A DNA stretch of 64,000 nucleotides from an uncultured Lachnospiraceae bacterium (lineage in GTDB: Bacteria > Bacillota > Clostridia > Lachnospirales > Lachnospiraceae): contig CAKRCW010000002.1 of NCBI GenBank assembly GCA_934309145.1, positions 62,001 to 126,000 on the forward strand. Direction: 5' to 3'. Below the pieces are notes generated by a model. It did not search any database. It was not told the origin of the DNA and saw nothing but the letters and a program-made list of their open reading frames with translations. This document shows positions 44,282 through 54,217 of the stretch, in pieces (positions within the stretch are counted from its first letter, which is position 1; the number at the start of each line of letters is the position of its first letter). The translations under genes were made by a program, and so were the position numbers.

Positions 44282-46108
44282 TTAATTATGGAAAAATTCA
44301 TATACCTCTCTGGCAACACTCTTAGTTATATCAGGTGTCTGTTCAAGCTCCTCAAGTGTCGCTTCCCTTATACGTTCTACATCCTTAAATGTCTTAAGCA
44401 GAGCCTTTCTTCTGGCTGGTCCCACTCCCGGAATCTCATCAAGAACTGATTTGACCTGATTTGTGCTTCTTAACTGTCTATGGTATTCTATAGCAAATCT
44501 GTGTGCCTCGTCCTGAAGGGCAGTAACCATCAGCATAGCTTCACTTCCCTTAGGAAACTGTACCTCCTCGTTATTGTAATACAAGGCTCTTGTTCTATGA
44601 TTATCATCCTTCACCATACCACAAACCGGTATATCAAGTCCCAAGCTATTAAGAACCATAAGCGCAATATTAACCTGACCTTTACCGCCATCCATCATTA
44701 TAACATCAGGCATGATATCCAGCTTCTCATCAGTAAATCTACGGCTCAACACTTCCTTCATTGACGCATAATCGTCTGGTCCTGTCACAGTCCTGAGTCT
44801 GAACTTACGGTATGCATTCTTCTTAGGCTTGCCCTGTTCAAATACTACCATAGATGCAACTGACAGACAACCCGATATATTAGATATATCAAATGCTTCC
44901 ATTCTGTCAGCTGACTTAATTCCAAGTGCCTCTGCAATCTCCTTTGCCGCACCTACAGTTCTCTTTTCCTGTCTCTTAAGTCTTTCCATATCCTGTTTTA
45001 ACACAAGCTCAGCGTTCTCCTCTGCAAGTAAAAGAAGCTTATGCTTATCACCTCTCTGTGGAACAATAACCTTAACCTGACTCTCTCTCCTCGATGTAAG
45101 GTATTCCTCTAAAAGCTCTGTATCACTCACCTCTGTCTGCACAAGTATCTCCTTGGGAAGATATGGAGTTCCAGAATAAAATTGCTTCATAAATGCAGAC
45201 AAAAACTCCCCCGGCTCATCCTTATTGGTAACATTCATATGATGATGCTCTCTTCCAAGCAGTTTTCCATCACGCACAAAAAATACTGTTACAACTGTAT
45301 CTGTCTCATTTGCGGCATATGCAATAATATCTCTGTCCTCGGCTGTCGATTTGTTCATCTGCTGCTTGTCCGTAATATGTTTAATACTCTCTATTAAGTC
45401 ACGAGTCTCTGCCGCCTTCTCAAATTCCATCTCCTCAGCATATTTCTGCATCTTAATTTTAAGCTCTGCCACCGTATTCTTATAATTACCATTCAAAAAT
45501 GATATTGCACCATCTATCTGCTTTCTATACTCCTCAGCTGACACATAGTTATTACATGGTCCTGTACATTGACCAATCTGATAATAAAGACACGGTCTGT
45601 CCTTACCTATATCCTGAGGAAGTCTCTTGTTACACGTTCTAAGCTTAAAGAGTTTATTCAAAAGCTCAATTATATCATGTACTGCTCCGGCATTGGTATA
45701 TGGTCCAAAGTACTTCGACTTATCTCTACGCATTGTATGGCTGTACATCAATCTGGGATATTTCTCATCTACCGTGACGCGGATATAAGGATAACCCTTG
45801 TCATCGGTCATCATTGTATTGTACTTAGGTCTGTACTCCTTAATAAGGTTACATTCCAGCACAAGCGCCTCCATCTCTGATGCAGTTAGAATATACTCAA
45901 AATACGCTATCTGCTCCACCATCCGCACAATCTTAGGTGAATTGTTGTGTCCATGTCCAGAACGAAAATACTGCCTTACCCTGTTATGCAGATTGACAGC
46001 CTTACCCACATAGAGCACATCATCATTCGCACTGTGCATTATATAAACACCAGGATGCTTCGGTAATTTCTTCAATTCTTCTTCTATATCAAAAAAAATA
46101 TCTGCCAT
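44282..46108 (-). CDS. uvrC: Excinuclease ABC subunit C
   Basis: This 608-residue protein makes both incisions in nucleotide excision repair. It has a GIY-YIG domain (PGVYIMHSANDDVLYVGKA, 3' incision), a four-Cys region (CNKRLPQD... CLYYQIGQCTGPC), a UVR domain (about residues 200-235), an RNase H-like 5' nuclease domain with AFDISNISG and MMDGGKGQ, and a C-terminal HhH domain (IPGVGPARRKALL). I chose the ATG at 46108 with AAAGGAG upstream. Confidence 0.97.
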   Translation of the reverse strand: MADIFFDIEEELKKLPKHPGVYIMHSANDDVLYVGKAVNLHNRVRQYFRSGHGHNNSPKIVRMVEQIAYFEYILTASEMEALVLECNLIKEYRPKYNTMMTDDKGYPYIRVTVDEKYPRLMYSHTMRRDKSKYFGPYTNAGAVHDIIELLNKLFKLRTCNKRLPQDIGKDRPCLYYQIGQCTGPCNNYVSAEEYRKQIDGAISFLNGNYKNTVAELKIKMQKYAEEMEFEKAAETRDLIESIKHITDKQQMNKSTAEDRDIIAYAANETDTVVTVFFVRDGKLLGREHHHMNVTNKDEPGEFLSAFMKQFYSGTPYLPKEILVQTEVSDTELLEEYLTSRRESQVKVIVPQRGDKHKLLLLAEENAELVLKQDMERLKRQEKRTVGAAKEIAEALGIKSADRMEAFDISNISGCLSVASMVVFEQGKPKKNAYRKFRLRTVTGPDDYASMKEVLSRRFTDEKLDIMPDVIMMDGGKGQVNIALMVLNSLGLDIPVCGMVKDDNHRTRALYYNNEEVQFPKGSEAMLMVTALQDEAHRFAIEYHRQLRSTNQVKSVLDEIPGVGPARRKALLKTFKDVERIREATLEELEQTPDITKSVAREVYEFFHN

Positions 46109-46136
46109 AAATATTCTCCTTTTTTGATAAAAGAAA

Positions 46137-46158
46137 GGAGGCATCTTTCGATACCTCC
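46137..46158 (-). terminator. Terminator after the 694-residue protein gene
   Basis: On the minus strand GGAGGTATC, a GAAA loop and GATGCCTCC are followed by TTTCTTTT. It lies between the large unknown gene and uvrC. Confidence 0.75.
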
Positions 46159-46190
46159 AATTATGATAAAGGTTTTTTTGTGTCTTGTTA

Positions 46191-48275
46191 TTACAACAAA
46201 TCAGCTCTCAATTTCTTGATTACCTGAAGTGTTTTGCCTCTAAGCTCTTCTGCCTCATATAAAGGAAGCATAGTGTTCTTATCCATCTTGGCATCTACTA
46301 CTGTGTCAAGCCAATCATTTACATATGCCTTAACATATGCAACGTTCTCTTCTGACTTATCCTTCAATGCAACGATTATATTATTGATATTCTCAATAAT
46401 AGTAGGTGACAGTGATGTATTAGCTGACTGACTCTGTGTTCCCTCATCTGACAACTCAATTACCTTACCAGTCTTAGTAATGATAACCTTCTTATTAGGT
46501 GTGCTCTCAGCCTTAGCCTGACCAGCACCCTTCTTGTCAAGAAGCTTCTCAACTACCTTGATAAGACATACTACGCTGTATGTACTCTCCTCAGGAGTCT
46601 GCTTATCATTCTCCTTATCTTCATACTGATACCAAAGCCACTCTGACTTGTAAAGCATCTCCTCAATCTTAGGATCTGTAATAAGCTTCTTAAGGTCTGC
46701 ATCCATAGCTGGGGCTGCTGACTTGCCGAAGAGCTTACCACCTGTCTGAACCTCTGCCTTCTTATACTTAGCAGGAACCGGAACCTCTGCATAAGTCTTA
46801 ATAAGGTATCTCTCAGCCTTCTTAGGATCATAATTATTATTGATGATGTTGACACGTCCACTGTTAAGACCATTCGTAATCATGTCATCTGCTGTCATAA
46901 ATACAAGTGCCTTCTGCCTGTCATCTATCATCTGCTTAATCTCGTAATTAGTCTTAGACTTCTCTAATATAGAATTCTTTCTAACCTTAAATGCCTTAAT
47001 CTTCTCCTTAACACTGAAGAACAGCTTAAGAAGTGATGGGTTAGCATTCACATAGTTACCAATCCATGTAAGCTCAACATACTGATGCTCAATCTTATTA
47101 GAAATCTCATATACATTATATCCATCAAATATGACATTAAGAGTTGTGTATAAGAGCTCAAGCACCTCATACTTCTCTTCCCATGAGCGATTTGACATAT
47201 CCTGATTAACCAAATCCTTGATGCCACAATCATAGAATACAAGGTTGTACTCGTACAAGCCCTCAAAGATATTAGTTTTATCCTTAAGTGATGTACCTGC
47301 ACCAAGTACCTGAATATTCTTCTTCATGTTAGGCTCATTCTCGATATACTGATATACCTTCTTAACAAAGCCTGAAACCTCAGCTATAAGGCTGTCAATT
47401 CTCTTGTTATATATCTCCTGCTTAGAGATTGCATTGATAACACTTCTGCTCAAAACACTTGTGTTCTGTGCAGAATATGTATTACGAATAAGCTCCTTGA
47501 AGCTCTCATATACTGAGATATTATCAATAGGAATATACTCAGCGTTAAGTCCATAGAACTCAAATGCTTTGTCAAAATCCTTATTGTTAATATACGCATT
47601 GAATAACCCGATACTGAACTGTATCTTATAGTCATTTCCAACGTGTGGATCCTCTACTACATAATCAAACAATACCTCAAGATTGTTCATATATGCATCT
47701 GAATTAGCATCGCTTGCAGGAATTCCCATCTCCATAATAACATTGATAAGGTCAAGATATCCCATAATAGCCTTATCAAAATTCTTAGGTCTGTCGTCAT
47801 CCTCAAGAATCTGATAACTTAAATTAATGAGAAGCGGTGCAATTCTCTCACCAATAAGACGCATAGCGTCTCCGAAATCCTCTCTCTGGTACAGATATAA
47901 CAACCATATGCTGTATCTGTATATACCTGATGTACTGATAGGTGCATCAATATCTGTAGGATCAATATTGCCATATACAAATCTGAACAATGGTTCTATC
48001 CACTCTTCAATCTCATATCTTCCAGTTGCCTTGATATTATCATCAACAAATTCTCCTAACTCATAGAGCTTAGAGCACTGTGCTTTAACATCATCATCAA
48101 CCATCATGTTAGCTAAATCGAAATTACTATCTTTCAGATAATCAATAACAAGGGTATAGAATCCGTCCTCGACTTGTTCATTTAGAAATCTGATAAGCAG
48201 TCCCTTATTGTTAGATGCCGCTATTGACAACACGTTATTATCGGAATCTGCTGTAATGTTTGCTGGTAATGCCAT
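46191..48275 (-). CDS. Large helical protein of unknown function
   Basis: This 694-residue soluble protein has no signal peptide or membrane segment and looks largely helical, acidic in the N-terminal two thirds, with repeat-like helical pairs similar to TPR or other solenoids. A Lys-rich linker is near residues 500-530 and a short conserved-looking C-terminal helical domain follows. I do not recognise the family. It is a single gene with its own promoter (48317-48344) and terminator, suggesting a substantial house-keeping or structural role. Confidence 0.7.
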   Translation of the reverse strand: MALPANITADSDNNVLSIAASNNKGLLIRFLNEQVEDGFYTLVIDYLKDSNFDLANMMVDDDVKAQCSKLYELGEFVDDNIKATGRYEIEEWIEPLFRFVYGNIDPTDIDAPISTSGIYRYSIWLLYLYQREDFGDAMRLIGERIAPLLINLSYQILEDDDRPKNFDKAIMGYLDLINVIMEMGIPASDANSDAYMNNLEVLFDYVVEDPHVGNDYKIQFSIGLFNAYINNKDFDKAFEFYGLNAEYIPIDNISVYESFKELIRNTYSAQNTSVLSRSVINAISKQEIYNKRIDSLIAEVSGFVKKVYQYIENEPNMKKNIQVLGAGTSLKDKTNIFEGLYEYNLVFYDCGIKDLVNQDMSNRSWEEKYEVLELLYTTLNVIFDGYNVYEISNKIEHQYVELTWIGNYVNANPSLLKLFFSVKEKIKAFKVRKNSILEKSKTNYEIKQMIDDRQKALVFMTADDMITNGLNSGRVNIINNNYDPKKAERYLIKTYAEVPVPAKYKKAEVQTGGKLFGKSAAPAMDADLKKLITDPKIEEMLYKSEWLWYQYEDKENDKQTPEESTYSVVCLIKVVEKLLDKKGAGQAKAESTPNKKVIITKTGKVIELSDEGTQSQSANTSLSPTIIENINNIIVALKDKSEENVAYVKAYVNDWLDTVVDAKMDKNTMLPLYEAEELRGKTLQVIKKLRADLL

Positions 48276-48316
48276 AGGTCACTAACCCCCTTTTACACTT
48301 AATCAACTATCTTGAT

Positions 48317-48344
48317 TTTATACCAATTTTTGTAACTATGTCAA
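48317..48344 (-). promoter_or_regulatory. Sigma-70 promoter of the 694-residue protein gene
   Basis: On the minus strand TTGACA (48344-48339) and TATAAA (48322-48317) are 16 bases apart. An upstream near-repeat of the -10 region (TTGGTACAAAA, around 48390) may be a second start. Confidence 0.6.
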
Positions 48345-48471
48345 CGTTAAATTTAGTAAATTGTAATAATTGGCATTGTATATAATTCACAAGATTTTTG
48401 TACCAATTTTTTGCGGTTTTTTTGTGCACATTTGCCAACACGATTTTTTTGACATATTTTGACAAGTGTTT

Positions 48472-50280
48472 TTATACCTCAAAGCCTGCCATTTTCAATA
48501 TTGCTTTTGCATTGGTTGTGGTACATCTTCCATCCTTTATCTTATAGTCAAACCGAAGCTCATCATTGTCGTAATATTCTTCAAAATGATAATTGACCGC
48601 TGCCCTTCCATCTCTGTCAGAAATTGTACAAAGTTCAAAGTCATGTGTGGAGACAAGTGTCATACAGTTATCGCCTGACAAGCCCTTAAGAACCTCCTTG
48701 GCACCAACGATTCTGTCAGCGGAATTTGTACCCTTGAATATCTCATCTATAAGACACAGCATAGGCTTGTTTTCTTTCCTGTACTCTGCCATGGTTTTTA
48801 TCCTGAGTATCTCCGCATAAAATGTTGATATACCATGTGCAACATCATCGGTTATTCTCATTGAAGTAAAGATTCTCATATAATTACACGAAAGCTTTTT
48901 ACCACATATAGGAGCTCCAATATATGCCAATGCCAGATTAATTGCTATAGTCCTTAAAAATGTTGTCTTACCAGACATATTAGAGCCGGTTATAACCGTA
49001 ATTCCACTCTCAAGCGATACACTGTTAGATATTACTTTATCTGGTGAGATAAGCGGATGGTATATATCCTCACAGCTAAGGCTGTTCTTGCCAGAATCCT
49101 CCTTGTCGTATATGTCACCCCATCCTGTATTTCGCACACGTCCAAGCACAGCAAGTGACAGAAGCATTTCCACCTCTGCAATATTATCAAAGCTTCCTGA
49201 AACTCTCTTTCCGTATTTTTTACGCCATGCCGAAACAACAATCGCCAACTGGTAATCCCACAGAATAATACCACTTAGTATCTGATGAATTAATGGATTG
49301 TAGCATATATTATATGCCTGACTTATACCACTAAGAGTACTAAAAGCAGACAACGCACCCTTATCACCACAGATTGCATCACTTATAGCCATCAATCTCT
49401 CAGATGAAAACTTATACTTAGACAGCTCATTCATCATATCTATATAATCTTCCACAACATATCCTGCGCCATACAGGGGTACTATAACCGAATCTGTAAT
49501 ATGTCTGGTGAGCCACGAAAATGACAGCACAGCTATAAATCCAACCAACGGATATGCGTAGCTTAATACCCCCGCTATCCATAACACCAACAGTGCTATC
49601 TCTGTAACAGGGAAAAGCACTGCAACTATCCTGCACCACAAAGGGAATGCATTATCATCACTGTCACAGGCAGCCTCGAATTGCTGTAAATCAATCTTCT
49701 TTTTTCTATTCAAAAGCCGCTCTCCTGCCGCCTCAAAATCCACAGCAAAATCTCGGCATGAAAGCAATTCTTCCACTGCTTCACGTCTTTTTTGGGTGAC
49801 CTCGCTGTCAAACTCTGAGAGACTTAGCACATCAGCAAACTTTTTCTTACCTGAGTCCGTATGACACACATTTAGCATTTGAAACAATGAATCATTGCCA
49901 AGCAAATCAATATCCGTAGACACAGTATCGCCAGACAAAAGATATTCCTTGCCATTCTCTGTAAAATCTCTCCAGCCATCATCAAACCTTGCTATGTAGT
50001 GCTCTACTACTCGTATCTTGCTCTCTACAATATCTGTCTGCCTAACAACATCGCTATGTTTTCTTATAAGTATTATAAATACAAGCAGAAAAGCACCGCC
50101 TACTATCCCTGCCACTAACATATTATCTGAAATACCAACTAAAAGCAGAGCTACGCCTACAAGAAAGCTTACCACACGAAGTGAGGATATTCTTCCATAC
50201 TGTTTCTTAAGGTTATCCAATTCACCGTCTAAAATCTGTTTTTTCTGCTTAAACTGTTCTAATTCCTTCTCATTTATCAT
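48472..50280 (-). CDS. Membrane-associated MutS-related ATPase
   Basis: This 602-residue protein has an N-terminal coiled coil, two membrane hairpins (about residues 33-70 and 215-255), then a MutS core and ATPase domain: Walker A ITGSNMSGKTTFLRT, MRITDDVAHGISTFYAEILR, Walker B PMLCLIDEIFKGTNSADR and VSTHDFELC. Mismatch-binding domains are missing. Such MutS-like ATPases with membrane segments are known in Firmicutes but not characterised; a role in mismatch repair is unlikely. It follows the small membrane protein gene by 11 bases. Confidence 0.82.
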   Translation of the reverse strand: MINEKELEQFKQKKQILDGELDNLKKQYGRISSLRVVSFLVGVALLLVGISDNMLVAGIVGGAFLLVFIILIRKHSDVVRQTDIVESKIRVVEHYIARFDDGWRDFTENGKEYLLSGDTVSTDIDLLGNDSLFQMLNVCHTDSGKKKFADVLSLSEFDSEVTQKRREAVEELLSCRDFAVDFEAAGERLLNRKKKIDLQQFEAACDSDDNAFPLWCRIVAVLFPVTEIALLVLWIAGVLSYAYPLVGFIAVLSFSWLTRHITDSVIVPLYGAGYVVEDYIDMMNELSKYKFSSERLMAISDAICGDKGALSAFSTLSGISQAYNICYNPLIHQILSGIILWDYQLAIVVSAWRKKYGKRVSGSFDNIAEVEMLLSLAVLGRVRNTGWGDIYDKEDSGKNSLSCEDIYHPLISPDKVISNSVSLESGITVITGSNMSGKTTFLRTIAINLALAYIGAPICGKKLSCNYMRIFTSMRITDDVAHGISTFYAEILRIKTMAEYRKENKPMLCLIDEIFKGTNSADRIVGAKEVLKGLSGDNCMTLVSTHDFELCTISDRDGRAAVNYHFEEYYDNDELRFDYKIKDGRCTTTNAKAILKMAGFEV

Positions 50281-50291
50281 ACAAAATGCTC

Positions 50292-50486
50292 CTATTTGTC
50301 ATCATCAGATTTGTCTTTTTCCTTAGCATGAGTTGATAAACCTATAAAAATAAACACAAGACCTACACCTATACATACTATACCCCATGTGGCTTTACCT
50401 AATGCAAACAAAAAGCATATTCCACATATAATCATAAGTGCACCTGATACAAAAAAATTCTTAACTGCCTCTGAAAACTTATCCAT
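50292..50486 (-). CDS. Small two-helix membrane protein
   Basis: This 64-residue protein has two hydrophobic helices (about residues 12-30 and 34-50) and a charged C-terminal tail (KEKDKSDDDK). I chose the ATG at 50486 with GGAGG 6 bases upstream. It is probably co-transcribed with the MutS-related gene downstream. No family is recognised. Confidence 0.65.
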   Translation of the reverse strand: MDKFSEAVKNFFVSGALMIICGICFLFALGKATWGIVCIGVGLVFIFIGLSTHAKEKDKSDDDK

Positions 50487-50681
50487 ATTATTCCTCCGTA
50501 CATAATACATATTTAGCAGTATTATATTAACATATTTGACATCCTATATCAATGAATTCACTTTTATTTCACTTTTTAAATCTCTGTGTTTCTACAGCCT
50601 TGATTTTTGTTCAGCTGTGTATTAGAATATTATTTAATATTTTGTAGCAGAATAAAGATATATATGTAAAGGAGATTGATT

Positions 50682-51083
50682 ATGGGAAAGTTATTCAAAT
50701 CATTGGTAAAGGTTGGAGTAGCTGCCGCTGCTGTTGGTGGTATTTGCTATGCATTTAAGGACAAGATAAAAGAGAGCAAGGTATATCAGGAATACGATCT
50801 TGATGATAAAATCCAGAAGGTTAAGTCTACAATCAAGGATAAGATGCCTAAATCAGATAACGAGAAGGATTATGTAGATGATGACGAAATCTTCTTCGAC
50901 GATTTAGATGCCGGCTCAGCAGAGAGAGATTATGTCTCTATCGACACTGATTCTAAGGACGAGGACGCTGAGGACAGTAGTGTTGAGGAAAGCAGTGCTG
51001 AGGACAGTAGCTCCGAGGACGAGGACATAGAGGACACAGAGGACACAGAGGACACCGATAGTGTACCTACTATTAATATCTAA
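50682..51083 (+). CDS. Small protein with N-terminal hydrophobic helix and very acidic tail
   Basis: This 133-residue protein has a short hydrophobic N-terminal helix (about residues 7-23, VKVGVAAAAVGGICYAF), a basic helical part that recalls YtxH-like proteins, and a C-terminal half almost entirely Asp, Glu and Ser with EDTEDTEDT repeats. I chose the ATG at 50682 (AAAGGAG upstream). The function is unknown; an envelope-stress role would be inference. Confidence 0.65.
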   Translation: MGKLFKSLVKVGVAAAAVGGICYAFKDKIKESKVYQEYDLDDKIQKVKSTIKDKMPKSDNEKDYVDDDEIFFDDLDAGSAERDYVSIDTDSKDEDAEDSSVEESSAEDSSSEDEDIEDTEDTEDTDSVPTINI

Positions 51084-51097
51084 AAATTTATTTTAAA

Positions 51098-51141
51098 GGG
51101 CTGCCCTGCAGTAAGCTTTTAAGCTAATTGCGTGGCAACCC
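51098..51141 (+). terminator. Probable terminator after the acidic protein gene
   Basis: GGGCTGCC (51098-51105) and GGCAACCC (51134-51141) pair with one mismatch, with an inner AAGCTT/AAGCT stem, and are followed by TTATTTTTATG. Confidence 0.6.
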
Positions 51142-51162
51142 TTATTTTTATGTATACACAAT

Positions 51163-51507
51163 CTAGAAGTTATCTCCGTTCCATCCCCAGTTAGCAACTG
51201 CCTGATATTTCACATAGACATGGTCCGGTGCAATTCCAAGTACATTCTCAAATATCTTGCATATTTCACCTGTAAGCTTGGCAAATGCAGATGGATTCTC
51301 GCTTCCGTATACACTCACCTCAACCATTGCCATAGGCTCATCGTTTGAACCTCGGAAATATAATCTGTACTCCGGCTCAAATCCAACCATAAGCCAGCTC
51401 TCTGACTTACCAGGGATTGTTTTTATCGCCTGTCCTAATCTTGTCTTTATTTCCTGTTCCTGGGCATCCGTGATTGCTACACTGATTTTTGAATTAATAA
51501 ATGGCAT
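51163..51507 (-). CDS. MIF-family tautomerase
   Basis: This 114-residue protein has the macrophage migration inhibitory factor fold: N-terminal MPFINSKIS with catalytic Pro2, Lys in the first helix region, and the C-terminal block KIFENVLGIAPDHVYVKYQAVANWGWNG. The family forms trimers with phenylpyruvate or D-dopachrome tautomerase activity; the bacterial role is unclear. It stands 47 bases after the small gene at 51555 and is probably in one unit with it. Confidence 0.85.
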   Translation of the reverse strand: MPFINSKISVAITDAQEQEIKTRLGQAIKTIPGKSESWLMVGFEPEYRLYFRGSNDEPMAMVEVSVYGSENPSAFAKLTGEICKIFENVLGIAPDHVYVKYQAVANWGWNGDNF

Positions 51508-51554
51508 TTTGTTTGTCCTCCTTATTTGTTATGTCCATTCGGATGTTTTATATT

Positions 51555-51845
51555 TTATTCCTCATCCTCCGGTATTCCCGTTTGTAAAAATTCGTTCCAT
51601 TTGCGATTGACTTCCTCCAACTCCTTCTTCTCCATAATCCTGTTCCTGTCATCCAAAATGGCAAGCATCTCATCTGCCACATCCTCCAGAGACGGATTTG
51701 AAAATCGATACAAATACCCCATCATGCGAGTTGCCGTAAAATCTGTATTCAGATTTTTAGTAACTATGTCAGCAAATTCTTCGGGATATCCGAGGCGAAG
51801 CATAAGGGTATATAGTTTCCTGCTCTGGGATGATTTTGGTTTCAT
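51555..51845 (-). CDS. Small helical protein next to the CRISPR array
   Basis: This 96-residue soluble protein is predicted mainly helical (KLYTLMLRLGYPEEFADIVTKNL, RMMGYLYRF). It resembles hypothetical Lachnospiraceae proteins but no function is known. It reads away from the CRISPR array and is unlikely to belong to it. AT-rich sequence from 51846 to 52058 holds no other gene that I can see. Confidence 0.6.
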   Translation of the reverse strand: MKPKSSQSRKLYTLMLRLGYPEEFADIVTKNLNTDFTATRMMGYLYRFSNPSLEDVADEMLAILDDRNRIMEKKELEEVNRKWNEFLQTGIPEDEE

Positions 51846-52058
51846 GGGTTGCCTTTCTGGTTCAAATATTTTTTCTTGATTTACAGCTTATTTATGTGTT
51901 GGGGAAGTGGTTTTGTTTGTCTTTTCTTTATTATTTTATATTATGGTTTTCGTATTGTCAAAGCCATTTAAAGTTTGTAATTTAATTGTTAATGAGGTTT
52001 TTATTACCCCTTTTGTGGATTTTAGTATTATACCAAATGTATGCTGTGAGGGTAAGGG

Positions 52059-52073
52059 GTGTTAAATTAATAT
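52059..52073 (-). repeat. Decayed terminal CRISPR repeat (half repeat)
   Basis: GTGTTAAATTAATAT ends exactly 36 bases (one spacer length) before the first full repeat and matches the last half of the repeat with one base missing. The other half is unrecognisable. It marks the old leader-distal end of the array. Confidence 0.65.
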
Positions 52074-52109
52074 CATGATAATCCGTTTGACAGTCCTGCT
52101 AAGTCGGTT

Positions 52110-53713
52110 CTCTACATTCCACTGTGTTTAAATTAATACTCGAGCGAAGTCTGATACTCTTTTATATATACATCCTCTACATTCCACTATGTTTAAATTA
52201 ATATCCGGTTATAGATGCGTAAGCGGCTGCAACTCCGCTCTCTACATTCCACTATGTTTAAATTAATATAAAGTATCAATCCGGATTGGTATTAATCAGT
52301 ACACCTCTACATTCCACTATGTTTAAATTAATATAGCAGCGCAGGGAATAGAGTTTGCGATAATTCGTGACTCTACATTCCACTATGTTTAAATTAATAT
52401 TCATCTTCATTATTTTTCGAGTTAATAATCTGCTCACTCTACATTCCACTATGTTTAAATTAATATTGTGAGTGCAAGAATTAGAAGTATGTATAAGAAG
52501 TTACTCTACATTCCACTATGTTTAAATTAATATGCCATCAACAATAGCCCTTGCATTATCAGGATTTTTCTCTACATTCCACTATGTTTAAATTAATATC
52601 GGCAGCACACTATGACCTGTGTCCTTAGCTATGAACTCTACATTCCACTATGTTTAAATTAATATTAGTTTAGATTTTATGTATGACATGAATTTTAAGT
52701 TCTCTACATTCCACTATGTTTAAATTAATATCAAATACCGTGCGTATTGTTCCTTATGCATATCTTTCCTCTACATTCCACTATGTTTAAATTAATATTA
52801 AATGACCTCTGAATACATGGTTGGCTTTGCTTCTCTACATTCCACTATGTTTAAATTAATATATTGTTCAATCGAGACATAGAAGAATTAGTATATACTC
52901 TACATTCCACTATGTTTAAATTAATATTATTTTTGCACTGTCAATGATATTCGGTTCTCTTGGCTCTACATTCCACTATGTTTAAATTAATATACATGAA
53001 TGTGAATACTGCGGTGCAAATTTAGATCCCTCTACATTCCACTATGTTTAAATTAATATTCAAATTTACCTATATTGGGTTGTTCTTCTGTTATCTCTAC
53101 ATTCCACTATGTTTAAATTAATATCAAAACCTTACTAATTTCAATTTTCATAATTGATGCTCTACATTCCACTATGTTTAAATTAATATGATTGTTCACT
53201 ATCGATAAGTAACTCACGAACTACCTCTACATTCCACTATGTTTAAATTAATATGGTCTTGCTGATATTAAGAAGGCTAGGCTTAAGAAACTCTACATTC
53301 CACTATGTTTAAATTAATATATTATGTCATTCATATGGGACTTGATGTGTACTAGCTCTACATTCCACTATGTTTAAATTAATATTTATCAAGGCACCCA
53401 TTCAACACAGTTGAATAAATCTCTACATTCCACTATGTTTAAATTAATATTGTACAGAAGTCCTCATCCAATCCTACAGTAACTAACTCTACATTCCACT
53501 ATGTTTAAATTAATATTAATGACCGCTTAGTTACATCACATGCTGATATTACTCTACATTCCACTATGTTTAAATTAATATCAAGCCAGTAAATGCCAGC
53601 GGCATTGTAAAAGGTAGCTCTACATTCCACTATGTTTAAATTAATATGTTAGTACCACTCAAGGCATTAACGTTAAAATACGACTCTACATTCCACTATG
53701 TTTAAATTAATAT
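52110..53713 (-). CRISPR. Type I-B CRISPR array, 25 repeats and 24 spacers
   Basis: The 30-bp repeat begins CTCTACATTC and ends AAATTAATAT on the plus strand. Repeats start at 52110, 52175, 52240, 52305, 52371, 52437, 52504, 52570, 52636, 52702, 52769, 52833, 52898, 52964, 53030, 53095, 53160, 53225, 53291, 53356, 53421, 53487, 53552, 53618 and 53684. Spacers are 34-37 bases. The copies are identical except the first (two changes), so the old end is on the left and transcription runs on the minus strand from the leader beside cas2. On that strand the repeat ends GGAATGTAGAG, like C. difficile I-B repeats. One spacer (52994-53029) could encode C-E-Y-C-G-A-N-L, a zinc-ribbon motif. Confidence 0.98.
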
Positions 53714-53891
53714 CCGTCTTAAAACATCACTTGATTCCACTTACTTTTTACAGTAAATTTTGTCTACCACTTATTTTTTCTAATTAAAACCTACACCCAT
53801 ATAACTGTTTTAACCGTTTATCACGATATATTCCTCATTAATACAACATTTGTCGTACCCTGGTTGTTTTTACACTATATAAGGTAGACAA
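53714..53891 (-). promoter_or_regulatory. CRISPR leader
   Basis: This AT-rich 178-base stretch lies between cas2 and the leader-proximal repeat, where transcription of the array should start and new spacers integrate. It contains two related motifs, AATAAGTGGTAGAC and AGTAAGTGGAATC. No clear -35/-10 pair stands out. Confidence 0.75.
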
Positions 53892-54170
53892 TTATAAAAA
53901 TCTGCTTGTTTTATCGTCCTCCACTCCTATAAATTCTTTGCTTAACCATTTTTCATCTCTGGATGTAAAGAGAATAACCGAGTCCATATCTTTTCTGATA
54001 TACTGTTTCAGCTCGCACTTAAGCATTTCTATATTTGCCAGATTTATATTTCCTTCAAATACAGAATTCTGTATATGTGTTAAATATTTCTTACATATCT
54101 TAAATACCTTGGGTAGTATTTTTTTACCTGTATCATCTGTAACTATATCATAAACCAATATAACATACAT
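53892..54170 (-). CDS. cas2: CRISPR adaptation protein Cas2
   Basis: This 92-residue protein has the Cas2 ferredoxin-like start YVILVYDIVTDDTGKK with the conserved Asp, and NSVFEGNINLANIEML. It would join Cas1 in the spacer integrase. I chose the ATG at 54170 with GGAGG upstream; the longer frame starts with a TTG in that site. It is the last cas gene before the array. Confidence 0.93.
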   Translation of the reverse strand: MYVILVYDIVTDDTGKKILPKVFKICKKYLTHIQNSVFEGNINLANIEMLKCELKQYIRKDMDSVILFTSRDEKWLSKEFIGVEDDKTSRFL

Positions 54171-54217
54171 GATTTTTTCCTCCAACGCACAATATTTTTA
54201 TCGCAAACGTCAAACAA

